The notes: generated from the sequence alone by a model not told the origin. DNA of 64,000 nucleotides from Drosophila pseudoobscura (GCF_009870125.1 NC_046679.1:24986001-25050000), one strand, 5' to 3'. Shown: positions 1-13,524, counted from the stretch's first letter. Made by a program: numbers and translations.

Positions 1-2131
1 TACTTTTAGATTATGATACGATACGATACTCGCATGATATGCATGATAATACTCGTAATCTTTCGGAGGGGAGGGGCGGAAGGGGGCTGCGGGCCGAGGC
101 AACACGTGTTTTGAAAGTCAACTTCAGCGCCAAACATTTGACGGACACCTGGGACAGGTTGAAGAGCCGCCGAAGAGACAATCATAATTTTATAAACACT
201 TTGAATAGACGCTCATCAGAGCCATTCCTCTTGTTCTTTTGTACAACTCGTTTTCTTTGGCGAGGGAATGTTGATTCTCTTCTTTCTGTTTTTGTCAATC
301 TTTAGCAGCTCGGTGGAGCTGCTTCTTAATTGTGGGATCACCCCACAAGAGAATCCCAGACAGCCCCACTGTGGATCTGTGGAACTGTGAAACTGTGCTA
401 CGAAATGTAAACTTTTTCCTGGAATTTGTTGGACCTTTTACTGGGAGTTTGGCTTTCAGCGGAAGAGGTTGTTGTGCTTGTCATTCGACCCCCTCCCAGA
501 GCTTGTACAGGAAACAAGGCCAAGGGAACATGCTAATTGGCCAAGTTAGTGGGTTCTCTGTTAAAGTTCAACTTGACGAAAGACCTGATTGATTTTTTTG
601 GTGACTTTTTTGTGGAAAAGTTCTGTGGGAAGTCGAGGAATTCTAAGAAAGTCTCACTTGCTGGGGAAGAGAAGGAAGTGTTGCCCCCTCCTTGAGTACT
701 GCTAAGCTACTCTGTGAGAGAACAAGGGAAAGAATAAGGGAAAGAAGAGAGACAGCGAGAGAGTTGATATCAAAGGTCATTCCTTTTGAAGGAACATGCT
801 CCTGTCCAGCTCTTATTTACATTGGTCTCCGACGAATAAAGGTATTTTTATGCTGCTTGCGCAGGAAAATTCCTAATTAAAATATAAAAAATTCATGCCC
901 ACGAAATGAGCGGCAATATAATATTTCACGGTCAAAAGTCGTTCTCATCTGCAGACCAGGAGGGGGAGATTAGGCGATAAGGAAGGAGCGGGGAGGGAGA
1001 ACACCTACAGGAATACGATGCTGGAATATGCTTAGACGGAGGAGGATGGTGATGATGGTGATGATGATGATGACGACCACAAAACCCGCTGATGATGACT
1101 CTGCTACTCTTCGAGAGAGTGCCCCTCCTGCCGCCTCTTCAGGTGGCACTTTACACTCCACTTCTCGCGGGACAAAACAGTAGCAAAAATTGTTCAGTGT
1201 TGCCCCCGAGACCTGGCATTATTTCTTTTTATGATTATCTCTACTTCTACTTTGTATATTGTAAACATTTGAGCATTTGAACAACTCCGATTCCCACGCA
1301 TATTTCTGCCTCCATCCCCATTTTCTGTTATAATAATAATTTCGCTGTGGTTGCGGCCCACTGCCGGAGTTTCGGGCTGAGGTTAGAAGCTTACATAATC
1401 TGCCTTTCTTCGGAGAGCGTTCGAGTGCGTTTTTCCTGCCCTGGGATCCGAGTGTTGAGTGATCCGATGATGTGCTCGATAAGAAGGAGCGCGTCTTCCA
1501 CCTACCTACCTGTCGGTCTGTCGCTCTGCCTTCTGTGCCCTGCCCTGCACTGCCCTACACTGCCCTGCCAGTGTTGTTTATAGGGTTTTGCGGTACGAGA
1601 GTATATAAACGTTTTGACAGTTACCGGAGCATCTTTCTTGCATTTAAATAAAGGCCCAAAGGCGAATTCGGGTCATGTTAAACCGCAACGGCGCCTATTA
1701 CCTTCTTGCCTTCTTCTTTTTTGGCCAAATGAAATTTATATGCCAGTTGACAAGACAGCCCCGACGCAGGTTTGGTTTCCTCTGGTTTTCTCACTCTCGG
1801 ATGCAGACTCCACTTCATTGTTTTCAGGCCTTTTTGCCTTTTGCGGTTAACAAAACATTTATCTTGGCAGATGCCTAAATTGCAAGCAGCTCCGAGTGGA
1901 TCACGGCTTTCGACTCGGCTCCAAGCTCTGGGTTTCTGTGTGCTGGATGGAACTCAATAAATTATGAGAAATAAATATGGTATATGGTGTAGATGAGACT
2001 TGGGGAGTGAAGTATCGTAGGAGCTCGATCAGATTTAAAGGTGTTTCAATGATCTGACTGATACATTCATTTGCGGACAGAAAAGAGCTTTCCTTGTGTC
2101 TTCTCTTAATCAGAGAAGTACTGTACCTGCG

Positions 2132-2390
2132 AACAGTGTGTACACATGGACAAATGAATAAAAAATAAGGAAATATCGATGACTAATTGTTTGATTCCTT
2201 TAATTTGCTTTCTCTGCTCTTCTAAAAACCCGATAACCACAAACAGTGTGTACACATGGAAAAATAAATAATTTATTTTATACAAAATAAAGAAATTTCG
2301 ATGACTAATTGTTTGCTTCATTTCAAATTGTATTCTCTGCTCTTCTAAAAACACGATAAACACAAGCAGTGTGTACATATGGAAAAATAA
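2132..2390. repeat. Tandem repeat, about 110-122 base unit, 2.2 copies
   Basis: The phrase CAGTGTGTACACATGG starts near 2134 and 2244, and recurs slightly changed near 2367. Between the phrases the same order is repeated: an AT-rich tract, GATGACTAATTGTTTG, then CTCTGCTCTTCTAAAAAC. Units are 110 and 122 bases with indels, so the copies have diverged. Confidence 0.9.
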
Positions 2391-5177
2391 TGGTAATAAA
2401 GATTCATCAGATTTCCTTAACCTCCATGAATTCCATGGGTTCTTCTTCTATCATGACAGCCAGCCTGCACAGATCTGAAATCCTTGTACTCTGCATCGGA
2501 GAAAAATGTACAGAAAATCCAGAAAATAATATCTAGACCAACGACAAAGAATTTGGCATTGGGGGATTCTCTGAAGAATATTTTCAATGTGCCAAACCCG
2601 CATGAATGATTTGTGAGTGGTGAATGTTTGAGTGTTCTTCAGTCGGTTCTACATGGGGACACACTGTATCGCTGGTATTTTACGGGTGATAGGGGGGGGA
2701 ACGCGTGTTGGACACAGTAAAAACACTACATAAAAATCCGAGAGACAGCAAAAGTAAAGATTATCATGTTAATTTTTAATTTTTAAATGCCTTTTGCTGC
2801 CCCTCTTTTTGCATTAATTTTTGTCGGGTCTGTGACTCGTGGGGGAATTTTGTCTTTTGTTTGGCTTTTGGCTTAAAGATTCCTCTGCTTTCTGCCAGGT
2901 TTTTTTTTCTTTCTTTTTTGTTGGCTTTGGTTTTGGCTCGTTGGCATTTCAATTAAATTATAAAAATAACAATTTGCTAATTTGTATATCACATTGCTGT
3001 ATCTGTAGCTGTATCTGTTTGTCAATCTCCATCTGTATTTGTATCTTTGCATCTGTATCTGATGATGATGAAGATGACAATGGAGACGACGCAACGTCGT
3101 TCTCTTGTGGTTGACATGCCCCATGTGGGCGTCTTTGCTTTTTAGCTTGAAGTTCTTTCTGGTTTGCTTTTCTAAAGAATCTCCCCTGCCCATCAGCAAC
3201 GGCATAAAGCTGGCTGAAAGATGATATCATATGAGGCATACTTAGGTCGCCAAACGGAATTGCAATGGCAGCAGCAGCAGCATCAGAAGAAGACGAAGGC
3301 GAAGAGTAACCCAATTGTGTCTGTCTGTCCATCAAAGTGATGTTCCCTCATCCTCGTCCTCGGCCTCGGCCTCTTCCGCATGCAAAAAGATCTTAACTTG
3401 TCCGTACATCATTTCTTTTCTGGTGTCGGGGCGCATGAGTCACGATACACGACACACGAGACACGAGACACGGATCAGACAGACCCGTCCAGTCACTTTT
3501 TATTTGTATTTTTTTAAGGATGTGCTGATTAAAATTTACGCACAAGGTCATTCCGTCTGTAGGGCTTAAACCCTTTTAGACATGAAAATTAATGCATGGC
3601 ATAAATATTGCCAGTCCCAGACCCATCCGCGAGGAGGATCCCATCCCATCCGATGCGATGCGATCCTCAAGGCGCATTTAGCTTAATCAACAACTGGTTG
3701 GAGCTGCTGCCGCTCTCGATGGAGGGCCGGGGTCGATGCGGCCTGTGTCTTGTGGCTGGTGAACTTGAGCTCTGACTTGGCCTCAAACTTTGGACTGAGG
3801 TTCATGGCTCGGTTCGGTCCGGTCCGGCTCGTGAGCGGAACAGCTGCGCGCCTAGAAAATGCTTTCCACAAACGACACATTTCTGTCATCATCAATAATG
3901 CCGCCATATAGACACTTCTTGTGTGCCTCTGCCGCTGCCTCTGCCTCTACTCTTGTGGCCTGCCGCCTTTTGCCTTTGCCACACAACAACAAAAGCAACA
4001 AACAAATTGGCACAATTTCTCCTCCATATGCGTGTTATGTTGCAAACGCCATGTGGCAGCGGGGCAGCATCATCATCATCATCGTCATCCATGCAACAGC
4101 AGCAGCTGACATCTCTTGCGGCTGTGCAACATTCAACGTTCAACGTTCAACTCTCTTTTTTATTTGTTGCAGATTTGTTGCCGGCTGTGCAATATTTACC
4201 ATAAATTGTGGCACAGCTGCCGCCGCCAAAACGTTCTCCCCGAGCCTGATCTTTGCATACCCTGTTTTCGTTGGGCGTTTGCTTCGGCCTTCGTCTTTCG
4301 ATGGGGCTTTGTGAGTGGGAAAAAGTGCTCAAGAATGGTTTTTCATATCGAAAATCGCTGAATAAGGATACAAATCTCCCGTGGCTGAATGCCCTGCCTG
4401 GCAAACTCTCTCTCAGAGTAGCTTAGCAGTAAAGGGTGGCCACTTCAGCAGTCTTCATCCGTAGTTCTTGACCGTAGAATGCCTTTCTTATTATTGGATT
4501 TTATCCTTTATTAATTATTAAATAATATTAGCCTCTATCTACATCTTTCTCTCTCTCAATCTATCCTTTATATCCCTATTCTTTGTACAAAAAGTTCTTT
4601 GGAAATACCAATTACCCCGCGATCTCTATCTCTATCTCTCCTGCTATGCCCCTTTCTGTGGTATCCAGGGTATTCCCCATTCGGTGGTATATTTCCAATC
4701 CAATGGACTTTCTAGTCGGAAGAGTGAATGCCGCCTGCCGCCAGATCCTTTAATCAAACAGTTAGCGGCGCCGCCGCCGACGCAGGAATTGTTTGGCTGC
4801 AACCTTGATGGAGGCGTTGGCCCACCCTTCCCCCCCCTCTGCCAGTTTTTCCAGGTTTCATTTTGGGCGAATTGGAGCGCGTGCCACCGTCTGTGGTTTT
4901 TGGTTTTGCTTTTGCTTTTGGCCGTTGACGTTGCAGTTTTCTAATGCCATGCAGCTGTGTCAAGGCGCTAACAAATTTATGTGCCCATATGTCCGTCCGT
5001 CCATTCGTCCGTCTCTCCGGCTCTCTTGTCTCTCTGTCCCCGTGTCTGTTTTAGGCCATGCTGCTGCTACTGACTTTTGTGGCTTTAATTAACGGTCAAC
5101 GGAAACTTATGCGCTTTTGTCTACCGTCGTTGGTTTTTTTTTTGTATTTTTCCGATTTCGCTTTACGAGTACTCGTT

Positions 5178-5200
5178 TGTGTGTGTGTGTGTGTGTGTGT
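5178..5200. repeat. (TG)n microsatellite
   Basis: An uninterrupted run of TG dinucleotides, followed about 190 bases on (5386-5440) by a GA-rich tract. Confidence 0.95.
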
Positions 5201-6164
5201 CTTGGGTTACCGCTTTCGGCGGAGGGCCTTCCCTCCATCCCGCTCTTAATTTGTGGTTTTTTTTTGCATATCGATATGCCTTTCCTTTCTGCCGCTGGTG
5301 GCTGCTTTTTCTGTGGCATGCTGCGACGATATGTCAATGTTCTGTATGCCTGACTGATTTGACTGAGCCATAAAAAAAGAGACACACACAGACAGAGAGA
5401 GAGAGGGAGAGAGGGAGAGAGAGAGAGGGAGAGGGAGGGAACTGTTGCTGTTGTGCATAAAAACGCGATCAACTGTCAACTTTTGTAAACTTCCTGTTGG
5501 TGTTTGGCTCTGGCTCTGGCTGTGGCTCTTGCCTTGGCTCTGACGCTCTGCGGATCGTTGGTTCGGGCCTAATGGATTCTGTCCCCGTGGTACCCTGTAT
5601 GCGTACGGTAGGGAAGGTGTATGGGTTTGGTGTTTACCCAAAGCTGGCAGCTTCCAAAGTGCCATTTCTATAGAAGTCCTCTTCAGGAACTATAGGATTT
5701 ATAGGTTGTTATATAGACACTTTTTTGAGTTAAAATGTCTTTGTTTATTATTTGAAATTAATTAAATATTTTTAAACTATTAAATTTAAATTTATTTATT
5801 TATTTTGAATGCTCGCTGGCGTCTTTGTGGCATTTCAGGGTCCAGTAAAGTTCAGTAAAATAAAATCCAGTAACAGGTATCCCCACAGCCGCCCCATCGA
5901 CCGTTCTATGGTTCTTTGCTTTGTTTTCGGTTCAACAAAAACTAATGGCAGCCGAAAGAACACAACAGCGAAAAACAGAGCGAAGGGGAAGCAAATTGTT
6001 GTTGAACTCTTTTGTTTCCAAAGGTTTTTGCTTTTAATTCTAGGAATTTCGGGGCGTCCACTAAAAGCTTCTGGGCGATGGATACCTATAGAGAGTGTTC
6101 AATGGGACTGCCCATCGATGGCCATGGATAAACGATCAATGCTTTGGCGCCTGTCAATTAGAGG

Positions 6165-6430
6165 CCTACCTACTGCCTCCTCCCTCATGCCTCCTCCCTC
6201 CTGGCTCCTCCCTCCTACCTCCTCCCTCCTCCCTCCTGCCTCCTCCCTCCTACCTCCTCCCTCATGCCTCATGCCTCCTCCCTCATGCCTCCTTCCTCAT
6301 GCCTTCTGCCTCCTGCCTCCTACCTCCTGCCTCCTCCCTCCTGCCTCCTCCCTCCAGCCTCCTCCCTCCTGCCTCCTGCCTCCTACCTCCTACCTCCTGC
6401 CTCCTCCCTCCTGCCTTCTCCCTCCAGCCT
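6165..6430. repeat. Polypyrimidine CCTCCCTCCTGCCT-type minisatellite
   Basis: About 265 bases almost purely of C and T on the plus strand, built from 6-7 base variants of CCTCCCT, CCTGCCT and CCTACCT, with occasional CATG interruptions. The long open frames across it (residues such as LPPPS repeated) are a by-product of the repeat, not evidence of a gene. Confidence 0.95.
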
Positions 6431-7045
6431 TTGCCTTTGACAATTTGTGCGCAGCTTTCTTCATTTGTTTGCTATTTGGTATTTTCTTCGCGCTAATCAA
6501 ATGCTCAAACATCATTGTCGTGTCATAAATTGGTATAAATAATGCACATGGATGAGCGCAGTCCCAACAATGGAAATCATTCAGCTTTAGTCGTCTACCA
6601 TTTCCCCGGCATCAACTCTCTGCTGGCCGGCATCATCTCCGGTTTCCGAACAATCACTTTCGGCAGTCGGCAAAGGTTCAATGCTCCGACTGACTGACTG
6701 CTCTCTGGGATACACTCCACTCTCTCGTACATGGTAGTGGAAGTTCGTGCAGAGAGACCCCAAACAAACCCAACGCAAACCCAAACCCAAGCCAAACCAA
6801 GCCAAACCGATGGATGTTGATGATGGTCGCATCGCAGCATAACAGTCAAAACAACCGAAAAACTGATGATGACAGAAAATAAACAAGAAACTATAATGAC
6901 TACAAGCCGAGGCAGCAACAGCAACAGCAACAGCTACAACATCATGCAACAAGCACCATAATAGTAGCAACAATGTTGCTGCATTTGGCCTTATCGAAGC
7001 TCTGGCCACAGGCCACAAAGCCAATGGCACTCGCAACGACCAAAG

Positions 7046-7119
7046 AGATGGAGAAGGAGAAGGAGTGGGAGTGGAGTGGAGTGGAAGTGGGAATGGAGGT
7101 GGGAGTGGGAGTGGGGGGG
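7046..7119. repeat. GGAGTG-type purine minisatellite
   Basis: Variants of GGAGTGGAGTGG and GGTGGGAGTGGG run for about 75 bases, ending in a G tract. Confidence 0.9.
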
Positions 7120-9470
7120 AGCCAAAGAGCGCCATAAACATGGCTTAGTATGGTGACACTCGGCGGTGCCTTTTCTTTATTATTTGCTGCTGTTTGTTGA
7201 TAGGGCAACACTGGCAACGGGAGTAAATTGAGAAAAGAAATTCGCTGTCTTTTGGGTAGAAATACAAATGTTGCTCCACTGTTCTTAAGCAAAAAGGTCA
7301 TCCCACTCAATATTAAATTAAATTGATTAAAAATACAAGGAATGCTAAGCAAATTTCAACTTTTTAAACCATTTTTTTCCAGGTGGCTTAAGTAAATATA
7401 CTAAATTAAGTATTAAGTAAATTAAGGCAAAAATGTACTACTTAAGTAAGTACTAAAAGACTTGGTTATTGTTGTTTTAGAAGACTGACATGTAAGATTA
7501 ATGTCTGGAGCTGTGAAATAAAAACTTTTCTTGATTTTCGTTTAAACTCTGGGCTTAATTCTTGTGTCCTAAGTCTATGAGCACCACTGTATATATGTAG
7601 GTATCTATTTAACAATATTGATGGTAGAAAATCACTGAAAATCATGGGACAACTTGTTTCGCATCGAATCGCGGCTCTACCCCTCCTCCTTGCACAAACA
7701 ATGATTGCCGATTCCAATGAAAATTGAATGCAGGAAATTAACGCAAACAAAAAAGTGTAATTAAATGGAAAATTATCCGCAAAACAAAGACGAAAAAAAA
7801 TTCGCAAAATCAGTGCGTGTTGAGCTCGTGTGATCGTCTGCTCCGTGGGGCTCGGGAGGGGCTGTTGGGGCTGCGGGGGCTGGCGGTGCTGCAATTGTTG
7901 GCTTGCACACACAATTATCGTCATGTCGGTGCATGCACTGCGTTGTATTTGAATGATTTCACGGCAGTGCAGACTATTGTTTAGCATTTTGCAATATGCA
8001 CTGCTACAACGGAAAAAATGCAGAAACAGCAACAGAAACAGCAGCAGAAAACATGCAATGCAAACTTTTGTGTTCTGTTATTAGTGCCAGGGACGCACTG
8101 AGAGCGTGGCCAGTGTGGCCACACATTTTGATTTATATTTAATCGAAAATCAGCATTTACTCGGGGGGGAAACAGCGGCTCGCTTATGTCATCCCGCCGT
8201 GCTTTTGTTGCTGTTGCTGTTGCTGTTTCTATTCAAATGAATAATAACAAATGCTCGGAGAATGTGTGCTGTGTGTTTTGGCTTATTTCTATAATTAAAT
8301 AAACCATCGAATCGAAATGCTTTGAACATGACAAAATACCGCAAATACTTTCGTGTTTCCCTGCAGCTGTTTTGCCTTTTTGCCGCCAATGCAAACAATT
8401 GTTGGCTTTATCCGACAAATGAGCCATATCTCTGATTCATTTCTGAATCGAGAAGCTTCCGAGCTAAAGCCAAAAACAGGAATATTCACAGTTTACACAA
8501 GTGTGTTTTGAGTAGCCAAATTGTCTGCGGAATTTGGTGTTTTATTATGCAATCAAAATAAGTTATAGATCCATAGAACCCAATAGAACCCGTTTCGCTG
8601 GCTGGTCTGAATGTTGAACTTGATTGCGAAATTATATAAAAATGCTAATCGTGCTCAGTAATCGGTGCGGATTAGGCTATATAGTAGAATCTCTGAGACG
8701 CTTCTGAACCTGGCCCCCGGATCGATTATGCATGTGCATAAATTATAGACAAACTGTAAATTATACGGCAAATTGGGTGGAAGGTGGAGAATGGCAAGCG
8801 GTTGGCCTTTCAATCTGGATTCTGCTCTAAAATAAAGCATGGAATGGCTGAGACGATATCTGCGAATGATCGGGAGAGAGAGCACATCTCTGTGAGGGAA
8901 TTTGTATAGTAAGGATGGTAGAAGGCACCTGCCTCAATTGGGACTCTATCGCAGGACTATCCGTGGTTTCAGCATTTCTTCAGTCAACCCGTTGCACTGC
9001 TCAATCACTGTTCTCCTGCCGAATGCTTTCTAGTGTTTTCCCCCCACAGAGACCCCCTACCTCGGCTTGTCTAAAATGTATTATTACCGATTTGTAAACA
9101 ATGCGAAATAGCAAAGAAAAATCTAGAGAAGGGAAAACGTAGCCACAATTCTGCGCCTTTCACATTTTGAGAAGCGTAAATATTCCCAAAAAAAAAAGAG
9201 AGCAAACCTCTCCATATTCTTCATTCCACAGTGTCGTTGTGGAGTGTGAAACTGTGTTTATTCGCGGAATGTATCGAGAACTGCGTCTCAGACTTTTGGG
9301 AATTGTAAACACAATCCATCTGTGGGTCGTAGGTGGGCCCATCCTCCAGCTGTTGGGGAAGGCAAACACATAAATGAAATTTATTAATTAAGCGCAAAGG
9401 AAAACAAAAAGAAAACCAAAAGTGCGAAAATGTTTACACAAAACAGCGAAAAGGGAAGCGAGAACAGGGC

Positions 9471-9533
9471 GAACGGAGGAACGGCGGAACGTAGGAACGG
9501 AGGAACGGAGGAACGTAGGAACGTTGGAACGTA
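9471..9533. repeat. GAACGGAG/GAACGTAG minisatellite
   Basis: Seven or so repeats of an 8-9 base unit, GAACGGAG or GAACGTAG, with single-base changes. Confidence 0.9.
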
Positions 9534-10100
9534 GAAAGACAGCTGCGAAAATACGAGCGAGCGGGCGAGCGGTCGAGCGAGCGTATTTTATTTACTTTCC
9601 GTCGAATGAATGAATTGTATTTTTTCCTCGGATATTGCGCTCTGTTTCGGCTTTCAGTTCAGGGCCAGGGACAAGGGGGCGTATGATTGTTATTAATAAA
9701 TGTGAGCTGATAATGTGACAGAAATGTGCCAAATATATGCATCATTCCCACATATAGTGTGTATACACAAACGCCCGATTTTCTTGGTCTAAATTTTCCA
9801 CAACACTTTCACATCTCAGGGTCGACGTCGTCATGGCTTAAAAATAAACGAAAATCGCATGCAAAATATTGTCAAACAAAATTGGCATTGAAAATGTTGG
9901 AGAAATCAAATTTCAAGATAAAATAAACAAAACAAATTGAGGCTAGAAGATGTGCCGTCAAGAGATTTTGATCATCATTTCATGAGGCAGAAATACATAC
10001 ATACATGTGTATAAATGTAGGTAAAAGATTTGATCTGGGAGATTGCAGCATAAATGGTATTTTTATTCGTCAATTCAAAGTAAAATGAAATATACAGAAA

Positions 10101-10643
10101 AAACTACGCAGCGGCAAAGCAGTAGAGGTCCCGTTTGTTCTTTGCTTAGAGCGTGGAAGAGAGCGAGTGTCAACGCTGCTCTCTCTCACCTAAAGCTTAT
10201 CTTTGTTGTTGTAGGGCTGGAAGGAATGGCCGAGTGGGCGATGGAATTGAAAGAGAACTCGTGCGGGTACGATCGGCAGAGCGAAAGCTGCAACGAAGTG
10301 CAACTCCTCTACGCTCGCTTCGTTGTTGTGGGTGGTGGTTGAGAGCCGAGCATGTGATGCGTGTGAAACTACGCAGCGGCAAAGCAGTAGAGGTCCCGTT
10401 TGTTCTTTGCTGAGAGCGTGGAAGAGAGCGAGTGTCAACGCTGCTCTCACCTGAAGCTTATCTTTGTTGCTGTAGGGCTGGAAGGAATGTGCCGAGGGAG
10501 CGACGTGAAAGAGAACTCGTGCGGCGATGCCGAAACGATCGGCAGAGCGAAAGCTGCAACGAAGTGCAACTCCTCTACGCTCGCATCGTTGTTGTGGGTG
10601 GTTTTCGAGAGCCGAGCAATTGCGAGAGTATGCAATGCGTGTG
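10101..10643. repeat. 265 base direct tandem duplication
   Basis: Two adjacent copies, 10101-10365 and 10366-10643, both begin AAACTACGCAGCGGCAAAGC and share nearly all their sequence. Blocks in common include GAGCGTGGAAGAGAGCGAG, AAGCTTATCTTTGTTG, CAACTCCTCTACGCTCGC and GAGAGCCGAGCA. The copies differ by small indels and substitutions. Short open frames cross it on both strands, but none has gene-like context. Confidence 0.95.
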
Positions 10644-11942
10644 AGGAGGAAGACCGAGAGATCGAGAGGCAGCGATTGCCGCTCACTGGACTCAAGGGCA
10701 AAATGGAAATACGCAACGCTAGAACAGGAGCAGACATCTCATGCTCATTCGATCTCTTCCAATACATAAAACCCCCTCTTAATCGACACAATATGCTAAT
10801 CCCAATGCCACACACAAAACCCAAAACTAAAGTCGCAAATTAGCATAATTTTGTCTCGAACAAAACTGTTAAAATCAATGTATAAATCGGCGAAACTGCT
10901 GAAGAGTTTAATGACACTGATGATGATCCATAATCAACCCCTCCCCACCTTCCCACCTTCCGACAATTGATTGAGTTTTTTGTCAATTTCATGCTCAAAC
11001 ACCATCCATTCATCCATTCATCCATCCATCCACTTGGAGTGTGTTTCCCATTTCATAATTTCATACCATAATTTCGTAGCTGTACGCGGCATGGCGGTGC
11101 TTTTGTTGTTATACAATATCCATATCCAAAATTATGCAAGTTTTTATTTCGTTCGGGAGATGATTTGTGGAGTCACAGAAAAAAAAAGTGGAGCAAACAC
11201 AGAAACAAAGTGAGAAATGATAAAAGCGTTTGGCGAATTAGTTGAATTTGTTCGGATAAATTACGGGGTTGTATATCAAAAAGGGGTTACTAGTGATTTA
11301 TGAGAGTGCTATATAATGTGGATAATATAGTGGAGAGTATAAGTGGAATTAGTTGGGGGGATAGGGGGATAGTAATTCAGTTTTGTGAATGGGAGGAGAT
11401 TCTGGGGGGTTTATCTAAGGCAGATTCTCTGTACAAAGATTCTCTATGGTTCTCTATGATTATCCTATCCCTCCCTAGATCTCCATACCAAGATTCTTTG
11501 GTTTTCTAGAAGATGATCTTTAGGGTAGACTCTGTATAACATACGAGTATTACTACATTAGAATTAGAGAATCTGTGGCATAAACTTTAAGAATGTTTCC
11601 CGTATGGACATATCTTTAGGCTATGACCATTCCCTCCCTCCCCTCAGGCCCACATCAGAACATTCTCCGCTCGGAATAAACCCAAAAGATTTCCATCTGC
11701 TACCGTGTGCTTCTGTTAACCCATTTTTGCTCCCGTTCTCAGTGTCCGTCTCAGTCACGATCTTACCCCATTCTCTCTCTCTCTCTCTCGGTCAAATCGG
11801 GGCGTTAGATCATCTTTAACCATAAAAAAATGAGTAACCGTTGAATTTTCACACTGAAGTGTGAAGAGTTTTCTAAACTTTTCATTTGTTTGCGCTCATT
11901 TGCCGGCAAAAGGAAAGAAAAAGAAGATTTTCCCTCTAAACA

Positions 11943-11981
11943 ATGACAAAATCGGATGATAATGCCAGCTGTTGGACAGTT
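11943..11981 (+). CDS. smash: smash distal first coding exon (predicted)
   Basis: ATG in good fly context (AAACAATG), with an in-frame TAA four codons upstream. It encodes MTKSDDNASCWTV and then stops exactly at a strong donor, GTAAGT, in phase 0. It joins in phase to 12550-12613, then 21396-21439, and then to the shared exon at 36656. This gives a 49-residue alternative N-terminus in place of the 39 residues from the proximal exon. The assignment to smash is inferred from strand, phase and order. A separate small gene is not excluded, but no other acceptor fits as well. Confidence 0.65.
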
Positions 11982-12549
11982 GTAAGTGGAACGGCAAGTA
12001 GAGTTGGCCTCGTTACCCCACTGGACAGACGACGCTGGATGGCACTAAAAGATACTTTTATATACAGTATCTTGGGGTGTACGAACACCATTTGGGAGTT
12101 TATTACCCCATCATCCGTGTTCTATCATCATAATTTAACAGCAGATTTACTCATTAATGCTCGTATATTTATGCGTTATTTATTTTTACTTTTTGGTTAA
12201 TTAAAGCCGCGATTTCGGTTTGTCTTTGGGCCATTTTGATTGGCCCCCAAACGATCATCGAATGTCTTTAGCGGTAAACGTTTTATGAAACCTAGGCCCC
12301 CGTGGGGAGTGGCATTGCTAACGCCTTTCAGAAGCTCTCTGAAGAGATTTTATTAGTGCCGAAGGTCTTTGGGCTGCCTGCCTGTTTCCTTGGCTAATTG
12401 TTCAAGGCAATGGCTGCAGGTCTTCTTGGCTTATGGGCACTAAAGAACTTAAAGATCTTTAATGGTTGAGACGGGGGAATTGAGAAATGATGTTACACTA
12501 AGAGAAATGATCAAGATACTAATATTGGTTTACTTTCTTCTTTTTGCAG

Positions 12550-12613
12550 ATCCCAACGAGTAATACTGCGACCGCGCCCAATAAATCCCCCCCCGTCAAG
12601 ACCAGTTCCAGAG
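12550..12613 (+). CDS. smash: smash distal second coding exon (predicted)
   Basis: A 64 base exon between a pyrimidine-rich acceptor (TTCTTCTTTTTGCAG) and a donor GTAAGG. Read in the phase left by the 11943 exon it gives IPTSNTATAPNKSPPVKTSSR and ends with one base over (phase 1), with no stop. The Ser/Thr/Pro-rich content resembles the rest of the protein. Confidence 0.65.
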
Positions 12614-13492
12614 GTAAGGAGATGTCCAAATATTCTCGAACGAGTACTAGTACTTTCTTCGAGGGTACAGTCCCGTCCACCGCCCCCCTAGAGCAAAAAT
12701 GTTAGGCCAAGGGTCGTTAATCAAAAGGCATCACAAATAAAACGCACAGTTTGTTGTCTCACACGGGGCATTGCATCATTAACGTTGAATCAGCGCTGAA
12801 GGGGCTCTACACACTACACTAGTACAAGTATCTGGCGGATGCGTGCGCATGCATACCTGCCAGATACAGAGATACTTATAGATCCGAGCGTCAGCGGTAG
12901 AGCGAGTGCAGCGAGTGAAACAGCGTCAAATTGCATTTAAATTGAATGAAATTAATTTGACAGGCAGGCGAGTTGTGTTGAGTCCCTGTCCCGGTCTCTG
13001 TCTGTGTCTGTGTCCGTCCTGTCCCATGTCTGCCTTTCAACAAAGCGTTATAGTTACATGTGTACAGAGATACGCAGGCGAGAGATATGCCAGATACCAG
13101 ATACAGATACAAGATACACAAAACGCAACCAGATGAAAGTCAGATCAGATGCGGTGTGCACACATGTCGAGCGAAATCAAAATGACAGCCCAGACCATAC
13201 AAAGCGAAAGATACAGATACAGTACAGATAGAGAGAGAGAGAGAGATCTAAAAGAATCATAGCGGATAGCTTCTAACGCATCCACCAGATACAATATCTA
13301 CGGCAGGCCATAGGTAGAGCCAGCCCCCTCCTCAGTGTGTGGCGTGGCGTGGTGTGGGGGTCTGTGTGCGCTTTCTTTTAAAAATAACTCGGAAAATGAT
13401 CTATGCCTATGGCTGGCGGGCGGCTGCCTCCCCGGCCCATCCTCCTGATGATATATTTTCATCAATGCTTAGTTTCAGGCGAGTTCTGCATC

Positions 13493-13524
13493 CGTATCTG
13501 TATCTGTATCTGTATCTGCATCTG
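13493..13524. repeat. TATCTG hexamer repeat
   Basis: Four to five copies of TATCTG/CATCTG. The same motif and its complement (CAGATA) are scattered singly through the window. Confidence 0.9.

Larger units (their letters stand above)
1..11942. other. Region without a supported gene, upstream of smash
   Basis: I find no open frame here with both good length and plausible splice or start context. Open frames on both strands are short, and many are built on simple repeats. The stretch is rich in microsatellites and tandem repeats (listed separately) and in AT-rich spacer. It is most simply the intergenic or regulatory region in front of the distal smash promoter. Noncoding first exons could be hidden here and would not be visible from sequence alone. 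Confidence 0.5.

Noticed and set aside
1602..1640. TATATAAA with possible start site
   Set aside because: A TATA-like word with no gene downstream that I can support.
5266..5279. 14-base perfect palindrome GCATATCGATATGC
   Set aside because: Contains a DRE-like core, but nothing around it looks like a promoter or exon, and one such palindrome in 64 kb is not surprising.
5809..6528. 239-codon plus-strand open frame
   Set aside because: Most of it is the CT-rich minisatellite at 6165-6430, which is open in several frames at once.
7466..8032. 188-codon minus-strand open frame
   Set aside because: No family resemblance, AT-rich with no splice or start support; length can arise by chance in 64 kb.
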